DNA of 64,000 bases from Candidatus Bathyarchaeota archaeon (GTDB lineage Archaea; Thermoproteota; Bathyarchaeia; Bathyarchaeales; Bathycorpusculaceae). A program made the translations under genes and the position numbers. This document shows, piece by piece, positions 18,466 to 28,869 of this stretch. Within the stretch, counting starts at the first letter, position 1, and each line of letters starts with the position of its first letter. The notes below the pieces were generated by a model. The model did not search any database. It saw only the letters and a program-made list of their open reading frames with translations, and was not told the origin of the DNA. The stretch is taken from assembly GCA_003164295.1 (NCBI GenBank), contig PLTA01000029.1, forward strand, positions 135-64,134. Reading direction: 5' to 3'.

Positions 18466-18549
18466 TTCCTCATCTTAAACCTAAAAACTTGATTCACCTT
18501 TCAAATTCTCCAACATTTTTTAGCCCTTCCATCGCTTTGGAGACAGAAC

Positions 18550-18894
18550 TTATTCTTTTTTCAAAATCTCAACAAATATTTTTCCGTTTTCAATTTTACA
18601 ATTGTAGTAGTCCAATTTGGTAAGTGGGTTTTCTTGGTATTGCCCGTTTCGTACATCAAATTTCCAGCCGTGACATGGGCACATAACGATGTAACCTGCA
18701 AGAATTCCTCCTTGAAATTCGCAGCCTGCGTGAGGACAAAAGTTTGAGACACCATAAACGTGGTTGCTCACTTTTGCCAACAAAATAGGTTTGCCTTTGA
18801 TGCGAACCGCTTTCATGTGGCCTTCTGGGAGTTCGCTTTCTTTTATACTAGATGCAAAATTTATTTTGCTCAATCGTTCGCCTTCAGAGTACAT
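18550..18894 (-). CDS. Rieske [2Fe-2S] ferredoxin-like protein
   Basis: 114 residues with both Rieske boxes: CPHAGCEFQGG and CPCHGWKFDVRNG. These give the two-Cys, two-His cluster ligands. There is no membrane segment, so it is a soluble electron carrier of the oxygenase-ferredoxin type. It is a single gene between the kinase and the second ABC exporter; the partner enzyme is unknown. Confidence 0.9.
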   Translation of the reverse strand: MYSEGERLSKINFASSIKESELPEGHMKAVRIKGKPILLAKVSNHVYGVSNFCPHAGCEFQGGILAGYIVMCPCHGWKFDVRNGQYQENPLTKLDYYNCKIENGKIFVEILKKE

Positions 18895-19004
18895 GTCTTG
18901 CTTAAGGCTCTAAATAACTTTTAATTTGAATGTGCTTATACCGAAAGGCAAATAGTTGACCCACAGGCAATTAAGTTAGGTTTATTGTTTATTTGGTGAT
19001 TCGC

Positions 19005-20000
19005 ATGAGTGGAGATTTGGTGATTGAGACAAAAGGGCTTCGAAAAACCTTCATTTCCAAAGAGAGAGGCGGAAAGAAGGGCGGAAAAAAAGAGATAGAA
19101 GCCGTGAAAAGTATAGATCTTATCGTTAGGAAAGGCGAAATCTTTGGTTTTCTTGGTCCAAACGGCGCGGGAAAATCTACTACTCAGAAAATGCTTTCCA
19201 CGTTACTTTGCCCAACCAGTGGAGAAGCCAAGGTTCTTGGATATGATTTGGCAAAACAGCAAAACCAGATTAGACAAAACGTTGGATGCGTAAGCCAAGC
19301 AGGCGGAGCAGACCAGGGTTCAACAGGAACCGAGAATCTGGTGCTTCAAGCTCAACTGTATGGCGCAGATTCTACAACGGCGAAGAAAGATGCAGCGGAA
19401 TTCGCAGAGCGTTTCCAGATGACCTCATTCATTTCACGAGCAGCCTCAACTTATTCGGGTGGCCAAAAACGTCGTTTAGATATTGCACTTGGAATGATTC
19501 ATCATCCGCAGTTACTTCTTCTCGATGAACCAACCACTGGGCTTGATCCGCAAAGTAGAGCGTACCTTTGGGGAGAAATAAAAAAATTGAAAGCAGACGG
19601 GGTCACCATTTTTTTAACTACTCAATACATGGATGAAGCTGACAAACTCTGCGACATAATAGCAATTATTGATAATGGAAAAATTGTTGTAACTGGAACG
19701 CCTGAGGAGTTAAAGAGCAGTGTTGGAGGCGATACGATAGTGTTTAGTTTTCAATCTGAGGAAACCGCCAGAAAAGCCCAAACTCTTTTAGCTGAGACGG
19801 TTCAGGCAGAAAAAATTCAAACTATCAATAACACGGTTCACCTAACCATTAAAGATGGTGAACGAAAAATAGCTGATCTTTTGCGTTCGCTTGACGCAAA
19901 AAACTTGGAAGCACAAACCGTCACCTTATCCAGACCCAGCCTTGACGATGTCTTCCTAAAATACACCGGACGCACACTTAGGGAGGACCTAATAAAATGA
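19005..20000 (+). CDS. ABC exporter ATPase, DrrA-like
   Basis: 331 residues from ATG 19005 (MSGDLVIETKGLRKTF). I preferred this over the upstream GTG at 18993 because GGTGA sits five bases before it. Walker A is GFLGPNGAGKS, the signature YSGGQKRRLD, Walker B LLLLDEPTTGLDP. A Lys/Gly-rich loop (ERGGKKGGKKE) precedes Walker A. The C-terminus (LDDVFLKYTGRTLRED) is DrrA-like. The stop overlaps the permease start by four bases. Confidence 0.92.
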   Translation: MSGDLVIETKGLRKTFISKERGGKKGGKKEIEAVKSIDLIVRKGEIFGFLGPNGAGKSTTQKMLSTLLCPTSGEAKVLGYDLAKQQNQIRQNVGCVSQAGGADQGSTGTENLVLQAQLYGADSTTAKKDAAEFAERFQMTSFISRAASTYSGGQKRRLDIALGMIHHPQLLLLDEPTTGLDPQSRAYLWGEIKKLKADGVTIFLTTQYMDEADKLCDIIAIIDNGKIVVTGTPEELKSSVGGDTIVFSFQSEETARKAQTLLAETVQAEKIQTINNTVHLTIKDGERKIADLLRSLDAKNLEAQTVTLSRPSLDDVFLKYTGRTLREDLIK

Positions 20001-20764
20001 ACATGAAACTTTTACACGATACCAAATTAATGTTTATTCGTAATTTGCAGCATACGTTTCGAACGCCCGTTTTTATTTTCGTAAGCATGTTTCAGCCCCT
20101 GATGTATTTGTTGTTATTTATGCCTCTGCTAAATGGTCTAGGCCCTGTTCCTGGAATACCTGCGGGGAAAGCGGTTGATGAGTTTATTCCTGGACTTTTG
20201 GTTCTGGAAGCTCTTTTTGGCACCGCGTTTGTTGGCTTCTCACTTATTGACGATATCCGATCAGGAGTTATTGAAAGGTTTTTGATTACTCCAGCATCGC
20301 GTTCATCAATCCTGTTGGGCAGAGTCCTAAGAGACGCAGTAATTCTTTTGCTTCAATGCATTTTGATTACCTTAGTTGCTATTCCCTTTGGGCTAGATGT
20401 AAACGCTGCTGGTTTTCTGCTATCGCTGTTGCTTTATGCTTTAGTTGGGATTACTATGGCTTCTGTTTCCTATGGGTTCGCATTGATATTCAAAATTGAA
20501 GACGCACTCGCTCCAACCTTAAACACTATTACTTTGCCCGTTTCGCTACTCTCTGGAATTATACTTCCACTTGCGCTTGCACCCGTTTGGCTCAAAGACC
20601 TATCCAAAATCAACCCATTCTCCTACGCAGTTGATGCTACCAGAGACCTATTTGCTGGTAACTTCACAAGTCTTGGAGTAATAGAAGGATTTGTCATCAT
20701 TGGAGTTATGGCAGTTCTTGTGTTCCTGTGGAGTTTGAGATCTCTTAAGAAAATGGCATCATAA
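19997..20764 (+). CDS. ABC-2 family exporter permease
   Basis: 255 residues with six membrane segments and the ABC-2 pattern: VSMFQPLMYLLLFMPLL, FLITPASRSSILLGRVLRDA and LPLALAPVWLKDLSKINPFS. It forms a two-gene exporter with the ATPase before it. It is a distant paralogue of the permease at 10403-11209. Confidence 0.92.
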   Translation: MNMKLLHDTKLMFIRNLQHTFRTPVFIFVSMFQPLMYLLLFMPLLNGLGPVPGIPAGKAVDEFIPGLLVLEALFGTAFVGFSLIDDIRSGVIERFLITPASRSSILLGRVLRDAVILLLQCILITLVAIPFGLDVNAAGFLLSLLLYALVGITMASVSYGFALIFKIEDALAPTLNTITLPVSLLSGIILPLALAPVWLKDLSKINPFSYAVDATRDLFAGNFTSLGVIEGFVIIGVMAVLVFLWSLRSLKKMAS

Positions 20765-20792
20765 CACTAGAAGAACTCGAACTAAACAGCGA

Positions 20793-21227
20793 TTAAACGG
20801 GAAAAGAAGAGGAAGAATAACGACCCATAGCTTCCAAGATTTCTTCAGAGACTGATTTTTTTCCAAGATTTCGCACAAAATCCGAAGCAACAACAATCCC
20901 CACTAACTTGTTTTCCTGCAAAACAGGAAGCCTCCTAATTTTATTACTCGACATCACCCTCGCAGCATCCTTAAGCGAAGCATCAGGATCAATGGTAATA
21001 AGAGAATTAGACATAATTTCTGAAACCTTAGTTTCACCAGGCAGTTTTTTCGCGCAAACCCTTCTAACTATGTCTCTTTCAGTAACTATTCCAACAGGCA
21101 CGTCCTTATCCATGATAACCAAACAGCCCAATTGATTAGAGCTCATTAGTTCCGCTGCATTAAAAACACTGCCATTAACATCGATCGAAACAACTTCTTT
21201 AGTCATAATATCTTTTACTGATGGCAT
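20793..21227 (-). CDS. two-CBS-domain protein
   Basis: A 144-residue CBS pair: VKDIMTKEVVSIDVNGSVFN with GIVTERDIVRRV, and VSEIMSNSLITIDPDASLKD with GIVVASDFVRNL. It is a paralogue of the 13237-13674 product. The stop lies only 29 bp from the convergent permease gene stop. Confidence 0.88.
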   Translation of the reverse strand: MPSVKDIMTKEVVSIDVNGSVFNAAELMSSNQLGCLVIMDKDVPVGIVTERDIVRRVCAKKLPGETKVSEIMSNSLITIDPDASLKDAARVMSSNKIRRLPVLQENKLVGIVVASDFVRNLGKKSVSEEILEAMGRYSSSSFPV

Positions 21228-21297
21228 AAGTTCTCTTAAGAGACACCAACCTAAAAAAGATTTTTAGGTCAAGCACTAAGCTTCAAACAAAAGATTA

Positions 21298-22977
21298 CTA
21301 TGCCTTTTTCATGGGTTTTGGCGTTTCATTAACGAATTTTTTGCCTCTTAAGGCTGAACAGACTGCAGCTAAAACGCACAATACTGCACCGATGATGAAG
21401 GCTTCTCTTAAAGCGGTCATGAATGGTCCAGAAATTGCATTTGGGAAAAATGTTGAACCTGTGATGTAATTCATTGTTGCCGTTGGTATAGAACTCACTA
21501 GTGATGCAGGAAGCGTTTGAATAATTATTTTGACCGGATTGTAGCCCAGAAACGCTCCGAATAAAGCTCCTGAAGCAGGAGTTTGACTGAAGATATGCGC
21601 AAGCTGCGCAGATGCACCTGCGCTGGTAACTGCGGCGGAAAGGGCTCCTGGAAGAGTAGCACTTAGCGATACTATGATAATGGCGAAAAATACTGCTTGA
21701 CTGATCATCATTGCACTATTCTGTATTGTCGCACGCATTCCAGATGCAGCACCTCTACACTCTGCAGGAACAGAGTTCATTATCGATGCCATGTTTGGGG
21801 AAGCAAAAACTCCACCGCCAATTCCCATTACAAAAAGTACAGCAGCAAATGCTAAATAAATGAAATCAACTGGAAGCAAAACAAACCCTATGAAGGCAGC
21901 TGCAGAAATCACCATGCCCAAAGTAGCAAGCATCCTTGCACCACGTTTATCGGAAAGCCAACCGCTGATTGGTCCAGTTAAGACAAAACCAATAGACATG
22001 GGAATCATAAAAATTCCAGCCCAAAACGGAGTTGAATCAAAGCTGTAGCCGTGGAGAGGAAGCCAAATTCCCTGAAGCAATATTATAAGCATAATCATAA
22101 CTCCACCTCTTGACATGGAACTGAAAAATGAAGCCAAGTTGCCCGCAGTAAACGCTCTTATCTTAAACAAATCTAACCTAAACATAGGCTCTGCAACATG
22201 ACTCTCGATAAATGGAAAAGCTACAAGAAGCGCTACACCGGAGACTAGTGAGGCAACGACCCATGGATTACCCCAACCCATAGAAGAGTTGCCGTAGGGA
22301 ATTAAACCATAAATAAAGCCAGTCAAAACTAATGTTAAACCACCGCCAAAAGCGATGTTTCCCCAAACATCCAGTTTTTGGTGTTTCTTGATAGTGCATT
22401 GCTCTTTTAATTTTAGATAAGACCAAATTGTACCTACTACGCCGACTGGGACACTTACTAGAAACACAAGTCGCCAGTTAATTATCGCTAAAATTCCACC
22501 TAGAACTAAGCCTATCAAGGAGCCAGCGAGGAAAGCTATCTGGTTTATTCCAAGAGCTTTTCCTCGTTCATTACTTGGGAAAGCATCAGTTATTATGGCC
22601 GCACTGTTTGCAAAGAGGAATGCACCACCTACACCCTGAATTATTCTGAAAACTATTAACTCAATGGCACCTGTGTCACCCTGATTAGGCGTTATAGAAA
22701 GCAATATCGAACCGACTGTAAAAATAGCGAATCCTAAATTGTAGAGTTTTACCCGACCAAACATATCAGAAAGTCTGCCAAAAGTAACAAGCAAAGTGGC
22801 GGTAACAATACTGTACCCAAAAAGTATCCAAAGCATATATTGGAAAGACGAAAACGGATCAATGTTAATTCCTCTGAAAATCGCTGGTAACGCAATCATT
22901 ACGATAGTGCTATCTATGGAAGCCATCAAAATGCCAAGCGTTGTATTCGAAAGCGCAATCCACTTGTACTCAACCAT
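21298..22977 (-). CDS. MFS drug/solute exporter, DHA2 (14-segment) type
   Basis: 559 residues with about 14 membrane segments. It shows the DHA2 start ([17 protein letters not shown]), the MFS motif [18 protein letters not shown] and a motif C-like glycine-rich fifth helix. EmrB/QacA-type proteins export hydrophobic compounds by proton antiport. It is a single gene with no adaptor protein nearby. Confidence 0.9.
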   Translation of the reverse strand: MVEYKWIALSNTTLGILMASIDSTIVMIALPAIFRGINIDPFSSFQYMLWILFGYSIVTATLLVTFGRLSDMFGRVKLYNLGFAIFTVGSILLSITPNQGDTGAIELIVFRIIQGVGGAFLFANSAAIITDAFPSNERGKALGINQIAFLAGSLIGLVLGGILAIINWRLVFLVSVPVGVVGTIWSYLKLKEQCTIKKHQKLDVWGNIAFGGGLTLVLTGFIYGLIPYGNSSMGWGNPWVVASLVSGVALLVAFPFIESHVAEPMFRLDLFKIRAFTAGNLASFFSSMSRGGVMIMLIILLQGIWLPLHGYSFDSTPFWAGIFMIPMSIGFVLTGPISGWLSDKRGARMLATLGMVISAAAFIGFVLLPVDFIYLAFAAVLFVMGIGGGVFASPNMASIMNSVPAECRGAASGMRATIQNSAMMISQAVFFAIIIVSLSATLPGALSAAVTSAGASAQLAHIFSQTPASGALFGAFLGYNPVKIIIQTLPASLVSSIPTATMNYITGSTFFPNAISGPFMTALREAFIIGAVLCVLAAVCSALRGKKFVNETPKPMKKA

Positions 22978-23129
22978 TGAATGTCACTAAAATTTTACTT
23001 GGTGTATAAAGAGCGCCCTAAAAACTTTACCAGTCAAAAACAATATTTCCACATACTTTATAGAAATCAAATGCTTAAGTTAACGACGCTAAAATTTAAA
23101 AAACGCCTATCTATTCAAGACGTTAAAAG

Positions 23130-23348
23130 CTATTGGATTACTACTTTCTTTTTGTTTGCTGAATTTTTCCTGACATCGTTTGTAGTTTCTTCGCAGACAT
23201 CAGGTTTCCATTTGCATATGCCCTCGATTGTAGATTCTAGATAGTGAGCTAACTCTTCATTTGAGACGCCCTTAGAGCAATCAACTTTGTATTCGATTTC
23301 GTTATTTACTCGTTTTACCGTTATCTGAATCAAAGCATCGTTATCCAT
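23130..23348 (-). CDS. small conserved-looking protein, unknown function
   Basis: 72 residues from the ATG at 23348 (MDNDALIQITVKRVNNEIEY); an ATG two codons earlier is also possible. It has a beta-strand-like N-terminus, an acidic helix, two Cys (ICKWKPDVCEE) and a lysine-rich tail. It lies between the MFS gene and the LysW cluster; no family recognised. Confidence 0.5.
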   Translation of the reverse strand: MDNDALIQITVKRVNNEIEYKVDCSKGVSNEELAHYLESTIEGICKWKPDVCEETTNDVRKNSANKKKVVIQ

Positions 23349-23416
23349 AAACAAACGTCCTTCTATATTCTCAAGTAAACAAAATTTAAACTTTCATAAG
23401 ATCCAAATTTAATGAG

Positions 23417-24550
23417 TCATATTGACTTTTGATTCTCAGTTCTATTATGGTACAGTTCAGATAATCTAAGAAGTGTTTCTTTGTAAACCGCAATCGCATC
23501 CAAATATTCACTTACATCGATATGCTCGTCTAAAGTGTGGTCTAAATGCGAGTCACCTGGTCCATAAGTGACTATGGGCAGATTCATAGCTTTCCCAAGA
23601 ATGTTCATGTCGCCTGTGCCTGTTTTGTGAAGAAGCGTTGCGGGTTTGTTTAGCACTTTTCTAACGGAAGATGATAATACATGGACAAGTGGTGAAGCTT
23701 TGTTTACTTCGAACGGCTCAACAGTATCTTGAACGGATGCTTTTACTGAAATCTTGGGGTTGGCACCTTGGTATTTTGTAATTATCTTGGTTATTTGCTC
23801 GAAAACTTGAGCTGTGGAAAACTGTATTGGCACTCGAACGTCAAGGTTCATTTCTACTTCAAAGGGAACTACTGAGGTTGCTCTACCACCAACGACTTTA
23901 ACCAAACATGCCGTAACGGCGTTGTATGGGCTTGCAGATGGATCCAATGATGGATATGAAGAAGCAATTTTGATTTGCTCCCAAAGTTCATACGCTTTCT
24001 CCAAAGCATTATCATACATCCATGGCGTAGAAGAATGCCCAGTTTCGGTTTTGCAAACAATTTTGAGTTGAATTTGCCCTTTGTACCCGATGGTTATGTT
24101 TTCTACGCCGCTGGGTTCACCAAAAATTGCATAATCAGCTTTTATGCCTTGTGTGATGAGATGCTTGACGCCTCTGCTGGTGGCTTCTTCTTCCACAACG
24201 CTAGCAACCAAAATTTCACCTTTGAAACCTGGCTCTTTAAAGGCAGCGACGGCAGCAATAATCATTGCAGCAAGCGGACCTTTTGCGTCAACGGCGCCTC
24301 TCGCATATATTTTGCCTTCTTCAATCCGGAGCGGCAGATGCCCAGCTACTGTATCCATATGACCACAAAGAAGTATAACGGGTTCACCTTCCCCCACTAC
24401 GCCTATTACATTTCCGATGGCGTCTTTGCCAACTTCAAAACCCATCTTTTTCATTTCATACTCTAAGAAGTTTGCTGCATCCTGTTCCTTCCCCGAAGGA
24501 CTATAGATGCCAAGAAGATTAGTCAGGAACCTTAGCGCTTGCTCGCTCAT
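23417..24550 (-). CDS. lysK: [LysW]-lysine/ornithine hydrolase
   Basis: A 377-residue M20-family metallopeptidase that releases lysine or ornithine from the LysW carrier, the last step of the pathway. Metal-binding motifs are visible: LLCGHMDTVAG, GAVDAKGPLAAM and VVEEEATSRG. It is the last gene of the lysW-X-Y-Z-J-K run, overlapping lysJ by 32 bases. Confidence 0.93.
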   Translation of the reverse strand: MSEQALRFLTNLLGIYSPSGKEQDAANFLEYEMKKMGFEVGKDAIGNVIGVVGEGEPVILLCGHMDTVAGHLPLRIEEGKIYARGAVDAKGPLAAMIIAAVAAFKEPGFKGEILVASVVEEEATSRGVKHLITQGIKADYAIFGEPSGVENITIGYKGQIQLKIVCKTETGHSSTPWMYDNALEKAYELWEQIKIASSYPSLDPSASPYNAVTACLVKVVGGRATSVVPFEVEMNLDVRVPIQFSTAQVFEQITKIITKYQGANPKISVKASVQDTVEPFEVNKASPLVHVLSSSVRKVLNKPATLLHKTGTGDMNILGKAMNLPIVTYGPGDSHLDHTLDEHIDVSEYLDAIAVYKETLLRLSELYHNRTENQKSI

Positions 24551-25730
24551 TCTCCTCTTCTCCTAAAACTTCATCTAAAACATTAATTGCCCTATCAATT
24601 TGCTTCTTATTGATCACAAGCGGCGGTAAAAGTCGAACCACAGTTCTTCCCGCATCCAACACCAGCACACCTTTCTCTGCGGACTTTAGAATTATATTAT
24701 GAACATCAAAACGAAGTTCCATACCGAACATTAAGCCTAAACCTCGAACTTCCTTGATGATATTATGATTAGACATTAAACCTTCGAGTCGAGACTTAAA
24801 ATAGACGCCCATTTCAGCTGCATGCTCAGTAAGATTTTCCTCTATAAGCGCATCAATTGCAGCGCATCCAGCTGCACAAACAAATGGACTTCCGCTAAAA
24901 GTGGTTGAGTGTTCACCAATTTTGAGCGAGGCCATTATATTTTCTTTTGCAACAGTTATGCCAATTGGTAAGCCGCCAGCAAACGGTTTCGCCAAACACA
25001 TAACGTCAGGAGTCACAGACCAGTTTTCGCAGCCAAACAGTTTTCCCGTCCGTCCAAAACTAGTTTGCACTTCATCAAAAATTAACAAAACATTTTTTTC
25101 GTCACATATTTGTCTTACTTCTTGCAAGTAGCCGTCTGGTGGAACTCGTACGCCACCTTCGCCGCGTATTGGCTCCATCAAAACAGCGGCTGTTTTCTCT
25201 GTTATTGCTTCACGAATTTTATCAGCATTATCAGGGGCTACATGCTTAAAATCGGGAACCAAAGGCATGAAAGGCTCACGATACTTCTTATCCCAAGTTG
25301 CAGAAAGTGCGCCCATTGTTTTGCCATGAAAAGCACCCATCAAGGCAATAATTTCTGGTTTGCCCTTATATTTTCGTGCAAGTTTTATAGCGCATTCAAC
25401 AGATTCCGCACCGCTGTTAGAAAGAAAAGCTTTGTCCAAACCTTTGGGCGTTATCTTGACAAGTTTTTGAGTAAATTCTGCCCGTCTATCGTTATAGTAG
25501 CAGCTGTGGCAGGTGATAAGTTGTTCAGCTTGGGCTTGGACGGCGGCAACTACTTTTGGATGACAGTGCCCCAGCAAAGCAACACCATAGCTAGTTGAGC
25601 AGTCAACGTATTCTTTGCCGTTTATGTCCCAGACAAGCGCGCCTTTGCCCTTTGTTAAAACGACGGGCTTTTTGCTAAAAACATTAGCCAAGTAACGATT
25701 TTCAATGTCCATTATTTCTTTGTCATTCAC
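24519..25730 (-). CDS. lysJ: [LysW]-aminoadipate semialdehyde/glutamate semialdehyde transaminase
   Basis: A 403-residue class III aminotransferase. Its markers are FDEVQTSFGRTGKLFG and the PLP lysine in CLAKPFAGGLPIG. It transfers an amino group to LysW-bound aminoadipate or glutamate semialdehyde. The start overlaps the lysZ end by eight bases. Confidence 0.93.
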   Translation of the reverse strand: MNDKEIMDIENRYLANVFSKKPVVLTKGKGALVWDINGKEYVDCSTSYGVALLGHCHPKVVAAVQAQAEQLITCHSCYYNDRRAEFTQKLVKITPKGLDKAFLSNSGAESVECAIKLARKYKGKPEIIALMGAFHGKTMGALSATWDKKYREPFMPLVPDFKHVAPDNADKIREAITEKTAAVLMEPIRGEGGVRVPPDGYLQEVRQICDEKNVLLIFDEVQTSFGRTGKLFGCENWSVTPDVMCLAKPFAGGLPIGITVAKENIMASLKIGEHSTTFSGSPFVCAAGCAAIDALIEENLTEHAAEMGVYFKSRLEGLMSNHNIIKEVRGLGLMFGMELRFDVHNIILKSAEKGVLVLDAGRTVVRLLPPLVINKKQIDRAINVLDEVLGEEENERASAKVPD

Positions 25731-26532
25731 CAGTTATCACAGTACCAACCTTATGATCTAATGCATCACTAACGGGTTTATTTCCTGCGCCCGCGGTAAC
25801 CAAAACTTCCTTAACGCCTTGATTTAACGCTTCTATCGCCGCATGAATCTTGGTGCTCATGCCAGAACCAATGCTTGAACTAACTTCTTTGACTTCTGTT
25901 GCACTAATTTTTGGAACACATTCGCCCTTGAGCACTAAGCCCGCTACATCGGTAAGCAAGATAAGTCGATCTGCTTTTAATGCGCCTGCAATTATGGCAG
26001 CGGTGCGGTCACCATCTACGTTAAGCGGTTCAAAATCTTGGCTTAACGCGACAGGAGTAACTATGGGCAAATAGCCTTTCTCAAGCAGGAGAGTAAGCAG
26101 TCCCGAGTTAACTTGAGTTATTTTTCCAGTATAGCCTCCGTCCATAATTTTTTTTCTGCCCCGTTCATCAACATGGATAAGTTTAGTTTTTCGGTCACCC
26201 TTCAAAGTTGCCGCATCTAAACCTGTTATACCAACAGCTGAGATGCCTTGACTTTGAAGAGCCAAAACGATTTGCTTGTTAATTTTGCCAGCCATAACCA
26301 TAGTATAAATTTCAATGGTTTCTTTGTCAGTATAACGACTTCTGAAACCTTCAGGCGAAATAATAAATTTTTGTTCTTTACCTAGCTTACAGGCGATTTC
26401 TGTAACTTCGACTCCACCGCCATGAACAAGGATAATTTTGTTTGTTTTAGATAGCTCTTTTAGGTCGGCGACTAAGTCTTGGGATGCGCCTTCTTTGAGT
26501 ATGCTTCCACCCATCTTAATTACAAGCAGCAT
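25723..26532 (-). CDS. lysZ: [LysW]-aminoadipate/glutamate kinase
   Basis: A 269-residue amino-acid kinase (ArgB fold). The start MLLVIKMGGSILKEG matches the family, so I use ATG 26532, five bases after the lysY stop, rather than the longer in-frame start at 26607 that lies inside lysY. The phosphate loop is ILVHGGG, and the ATP side is ILLTDVAGL with GSGMSTKIHAA. It phosphorylates the LysW-linked side chain. Confidence 0.93.
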   Translation of the reverse strand: MLLVIKMGGSILKEGASQDLVADLKELSKTNKIILVHGGGVEVTEIACKLGKEQKFIISPEGFRSRYTDKETIEIYTMVMAGKINKQIVLALQSQGISAVGITGLDAATLKGDRKTKLIHVDERGRKKIMDGGYTGKITQVNSGLLTLLLEKGYLPIVTPVALSQDFEPLNVDGDRTAAIIAGALKADRLILLTDVAGLVLKGECVPKISATEVKEVSSSIGSGMSTKIHAAIEALNQGVKEVLVTAGAGNKPVSDALDHKVGTVITGE

Positions 26533-26537
26533 ATCTA

Positions 26538-27593
26538 TCACATCGGATGGAAACCGGTGCTTTTTAGCCCTGTGGTTTCGTCTATTCCCAGTTGTATGTT
26601 CATGCATTGTACGGCTTGGCCTGCGGCGCCTTTGGTCATGTTGTCAAGAGCTGAGAAAAGCAAAAGTCGATTCGCATGCTCATCAATTTCGAACCCAACG
26701 TCGCAGAAGTTTGTTCCCTGAGTCACTTTAGGATCAGGTAGCTGGTATGGTCCTTTTTGATATTTTACTAAACGTACGAAGGGTTCATTGCCATACATTC
26801 CGCGCAGAGCTCTCCAAATATCCTTGTTCTCAATCTTTTGTTTTGGAAAAGTATGAATTGTTGCTAGGATCCCCCGTACCATGTTTACAGCATGTGGGGA
26901 AAACGAAATTTTTACTGGTTCGTTGCCTAATGCGTTGAGTTCTTGCTCTACTTCGGCTATATGGCGATGCCCAACAACCATGTAGGGGCGTACACCACTG
27001 AAGCGTTCAGGATGATGTGAACCGAGAGTAGGTTTTGCTCCGCCGCCTGAAGACCCCACTTTTAGGTCAACTACGATTTTGTCCTTGTCAACTAATCCAG
27101 CTTTCACAATAGGTGCTAAACCCAAAATCGCAGATGTTGCCATACAACCAGGGCAAGCTACAATCTTGGCAGTTTTTATTTCTTCTCTATGAAGTTCCGG
27201 TAAGCCATATATTGCATCTTTGAGCATTTCAGGATGAGCATGCTTCCAACCATAATACATTTCGTAGTCATCAAGGTTTTTGAGGCGATAATCGGCACTC
27301 ATATCAATTACTTTTAAACCCGCCGCTAAAAGTTTAGGAACTAGATTAACTGAGCCACCATGCGGGGTTGCTGTGAAAATTAAGTCACAGTTTTTCTGCA
27401 TCTCAGCCATGTCTTGTGGAACAAATTTCAGTTGGGTTATGCTTCGCAGGTTTGGGTGCACGTTGAAGACGTATTCCCCTACACTTTGACGCGAAGTAAC
27501 CATAGTTACCTCTGCTTGCGGATGCAAAAGCAGCAAACGCAATAGTTCACTGCCAACATATCCTGAACCGCCAATTATTCCAATTCTAACCAT
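26538..27593 (-). CDS. lysY: [LysW]-aminoadipyl/glutamyl phosphate reductase
   Basis: A 351-residue ArgC-type reductase: the NADP loop is IIGGSGYVGSELLRLL and the catalytic Cys is in VACPGCMATSAILGL. It reduces the acyl phosphate on LysW. It lies 21 bp after the lysX stop in the same operon. Confidence 0.94.
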   Translation of the reverse strand: MVRIGIIGGSGYVGSELLRLLLLHPQAEVTMVTSRQSVGEYVFNVHPNLRSITQLKFVPQDMAEMQKNCDLIFTATPHGGSVNLVPKLLAAGLKVIDMSADYRLKNLDDYEMYYGWKHAHPEMLKDAIYGLPELHREEIKTAKIVACPGCMATSAILGLAPIVKAGLVDKDKIVVDLKVGSSGGGAKPTLGSHHPERFSGVRPYMVVGHRHIAEVEQELNALGNEPVKISFSPHAVNMVRGILATIHTFPKQKIENKDIWRALRGMYGNEPFVRLVKYQKGPYQLPDPKVTQGTNFCDVGFEIDEHANRLLLFSALDNMTKGAAGQAVQCMNIQLGIDETTGLKSTGFHPM

Positions 27594-27614
27594 CTTCTTT
27601 TCCTCTCGCTTTGA

Positions 27615-28814
27615 TTAATGGTCAATCAGGCTTAGGGCACCCTTCAAGAGCGGAATCGCAACGTTATAGCCTGTTGCAAGCCGAGTATTCTCCCAGAACT
27701 CTGGGCAAGAATTCGACTCATGAAACACCAATTCGGCCCTGTTTTTTTCTACGCTTTCTTCAATTATCTTTTTAATATTTTCGTAATTTTCATTATCCGC
27801 GTAGCATTTGAATGCTTTTTCCAATTTACTGTTCCATCCTTGGAAATCTGTTAGACGAGTTTCATCCTGTTTAACTCGTTGAACTGGAACAAACGCTTTA
27901 CCCGCTTTATCAAGTTCACCTTTAAGATAAGCGTCGTCAACCTGCTTGTTTTCTTTAACATTCACCATAGCGTCTAACGCGAAGATCCATGCTTCGCTAC
28001 CTTTACCAAGAGTCCGACCACATTTAATTGCTAACTCTTGAATGCTTCTTGGTAATTTGACACCAAAAACCAAGTTTCCCAGAAAAGTATTGGTTCTAAA
28101 ATCTTTAAAACCCGCTCTTGCCATCGAAACAGGGTAACAAAAGGGCTGTTTACCTTTTTCTTTGTGAACTATAATTCTCAAATCGTAAAACCATTTTTGA
28201 ACAAGTTCCTGGGCAACTACCCCAACAGGGTTGATTATTGAGGGCTTTGTTTCCCCTATATTAGCAACTAACTCTTCAACGTTCTTTGCAAGCATAACCA
28301 TTTTACCATGAGTCCCAGCATCGGCTTTAATCACTATTCCATCCAAAATGGGAATTTCTTGTTGGAATAATTCTGCTAAATGTTTTTCATTGTGTATTAC
28401 TTGCCCATTCTTCAAATTATCAGTTGAATCGCATGGAACAAAAACTGTTTTTGGGATAGGAATGCCTTCCTTCCAGAGGTTGAGTAATGTACGCAGTTTG
28501 CTGTAACAAACAAATTCGCTTTGGGAGCTGTTTAACGTTTTTTTGCCCAGTTGCTCCATAATATAGGAGGCTTGAAGACGACGATTTTTGCTCTGCGCGC
28601 GATTAAGGACAACAGCGGTATCGTTGATTATACTTGTATAATCTTTGCCTTTAGTTTTGGCGCTAAAACCATCTTTAGAAATTGATAAGGCAATTTTTCT
28701 AAAAGGCAGAAAGGTTAAGTCAATGTCTAATTGTTGGGCGGTAAGTTTTATTCCGTTTTCGTCATTTTCTGACCGCTCATACAAAAGTGCTATGCTCAAT
28801 GCGTTCTGCTCCAC
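27615..28814 (-). CDS. lysX: LysX/ArgX-like ATP-grasp ligase, unusually long
   Basis: Its position between lysW and lysY and the C-terminal sequence CPEFWENTRLATGYNVA identify the ligase that joins aminoadipate or glutamate to the C-terminal Glu of LysW. At 399 residues it is over 100 longer than usual. About 85 residues, mostly charged, are inserted between the penultimate strand (WIFALDAMVN) and the metal-binding ESNSCPEF strand. The ATP-grasp lysine region (GIVIKADAGTHGKMVML) is intact. Whether it makes lysine, arginine or both cannot be read from sequence. Confidence 0.85.
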   Translation of the reverse strand: MEQNALSIALLYERSENDENGIKLTAQQLDIDLTFLPFRKIALSISKDGFSAKTKGKDYTSIINDTAVVLNRAQSKNRRLQASYIMEQLGKKTLNSSQSEFVCYSKLRTLLNLWKEGIPIPKTVFVPCDSTDNLKNGQVIHNEKHLAELFQQEIPILDGIVIKADAGTHGKMVMLAKNVEELVANIGETKPSIINPVGVVAQELVQKWFYDLRIIVHKEKGKQPFCYPVSMARAGFKDFRTNTFLGNLVFGVKLPRSIQELAIKCGRTLGKGSEAWIFALDAMVNVKENKQVDDAYLKGELDKAGKAFVPVQRVKQDETRLTDFQGWNSKLEKAFKCYADNENYENIKKIIEESVEKNRAELVFHESNSCPEFWENTRLATGYNVAIPLLKGALSLIDH

Positions 28815-28869
28815 TAAAAAATTAATTCAAAAAACTTGTTAAGATTTGAAGACTAGTTAGGGATGCTAT

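Noticed and set aside
26533-26607. Longer lysZ start at 26607
   Set aside because: It lies inside lysY and adds residues not found in the kinase family.
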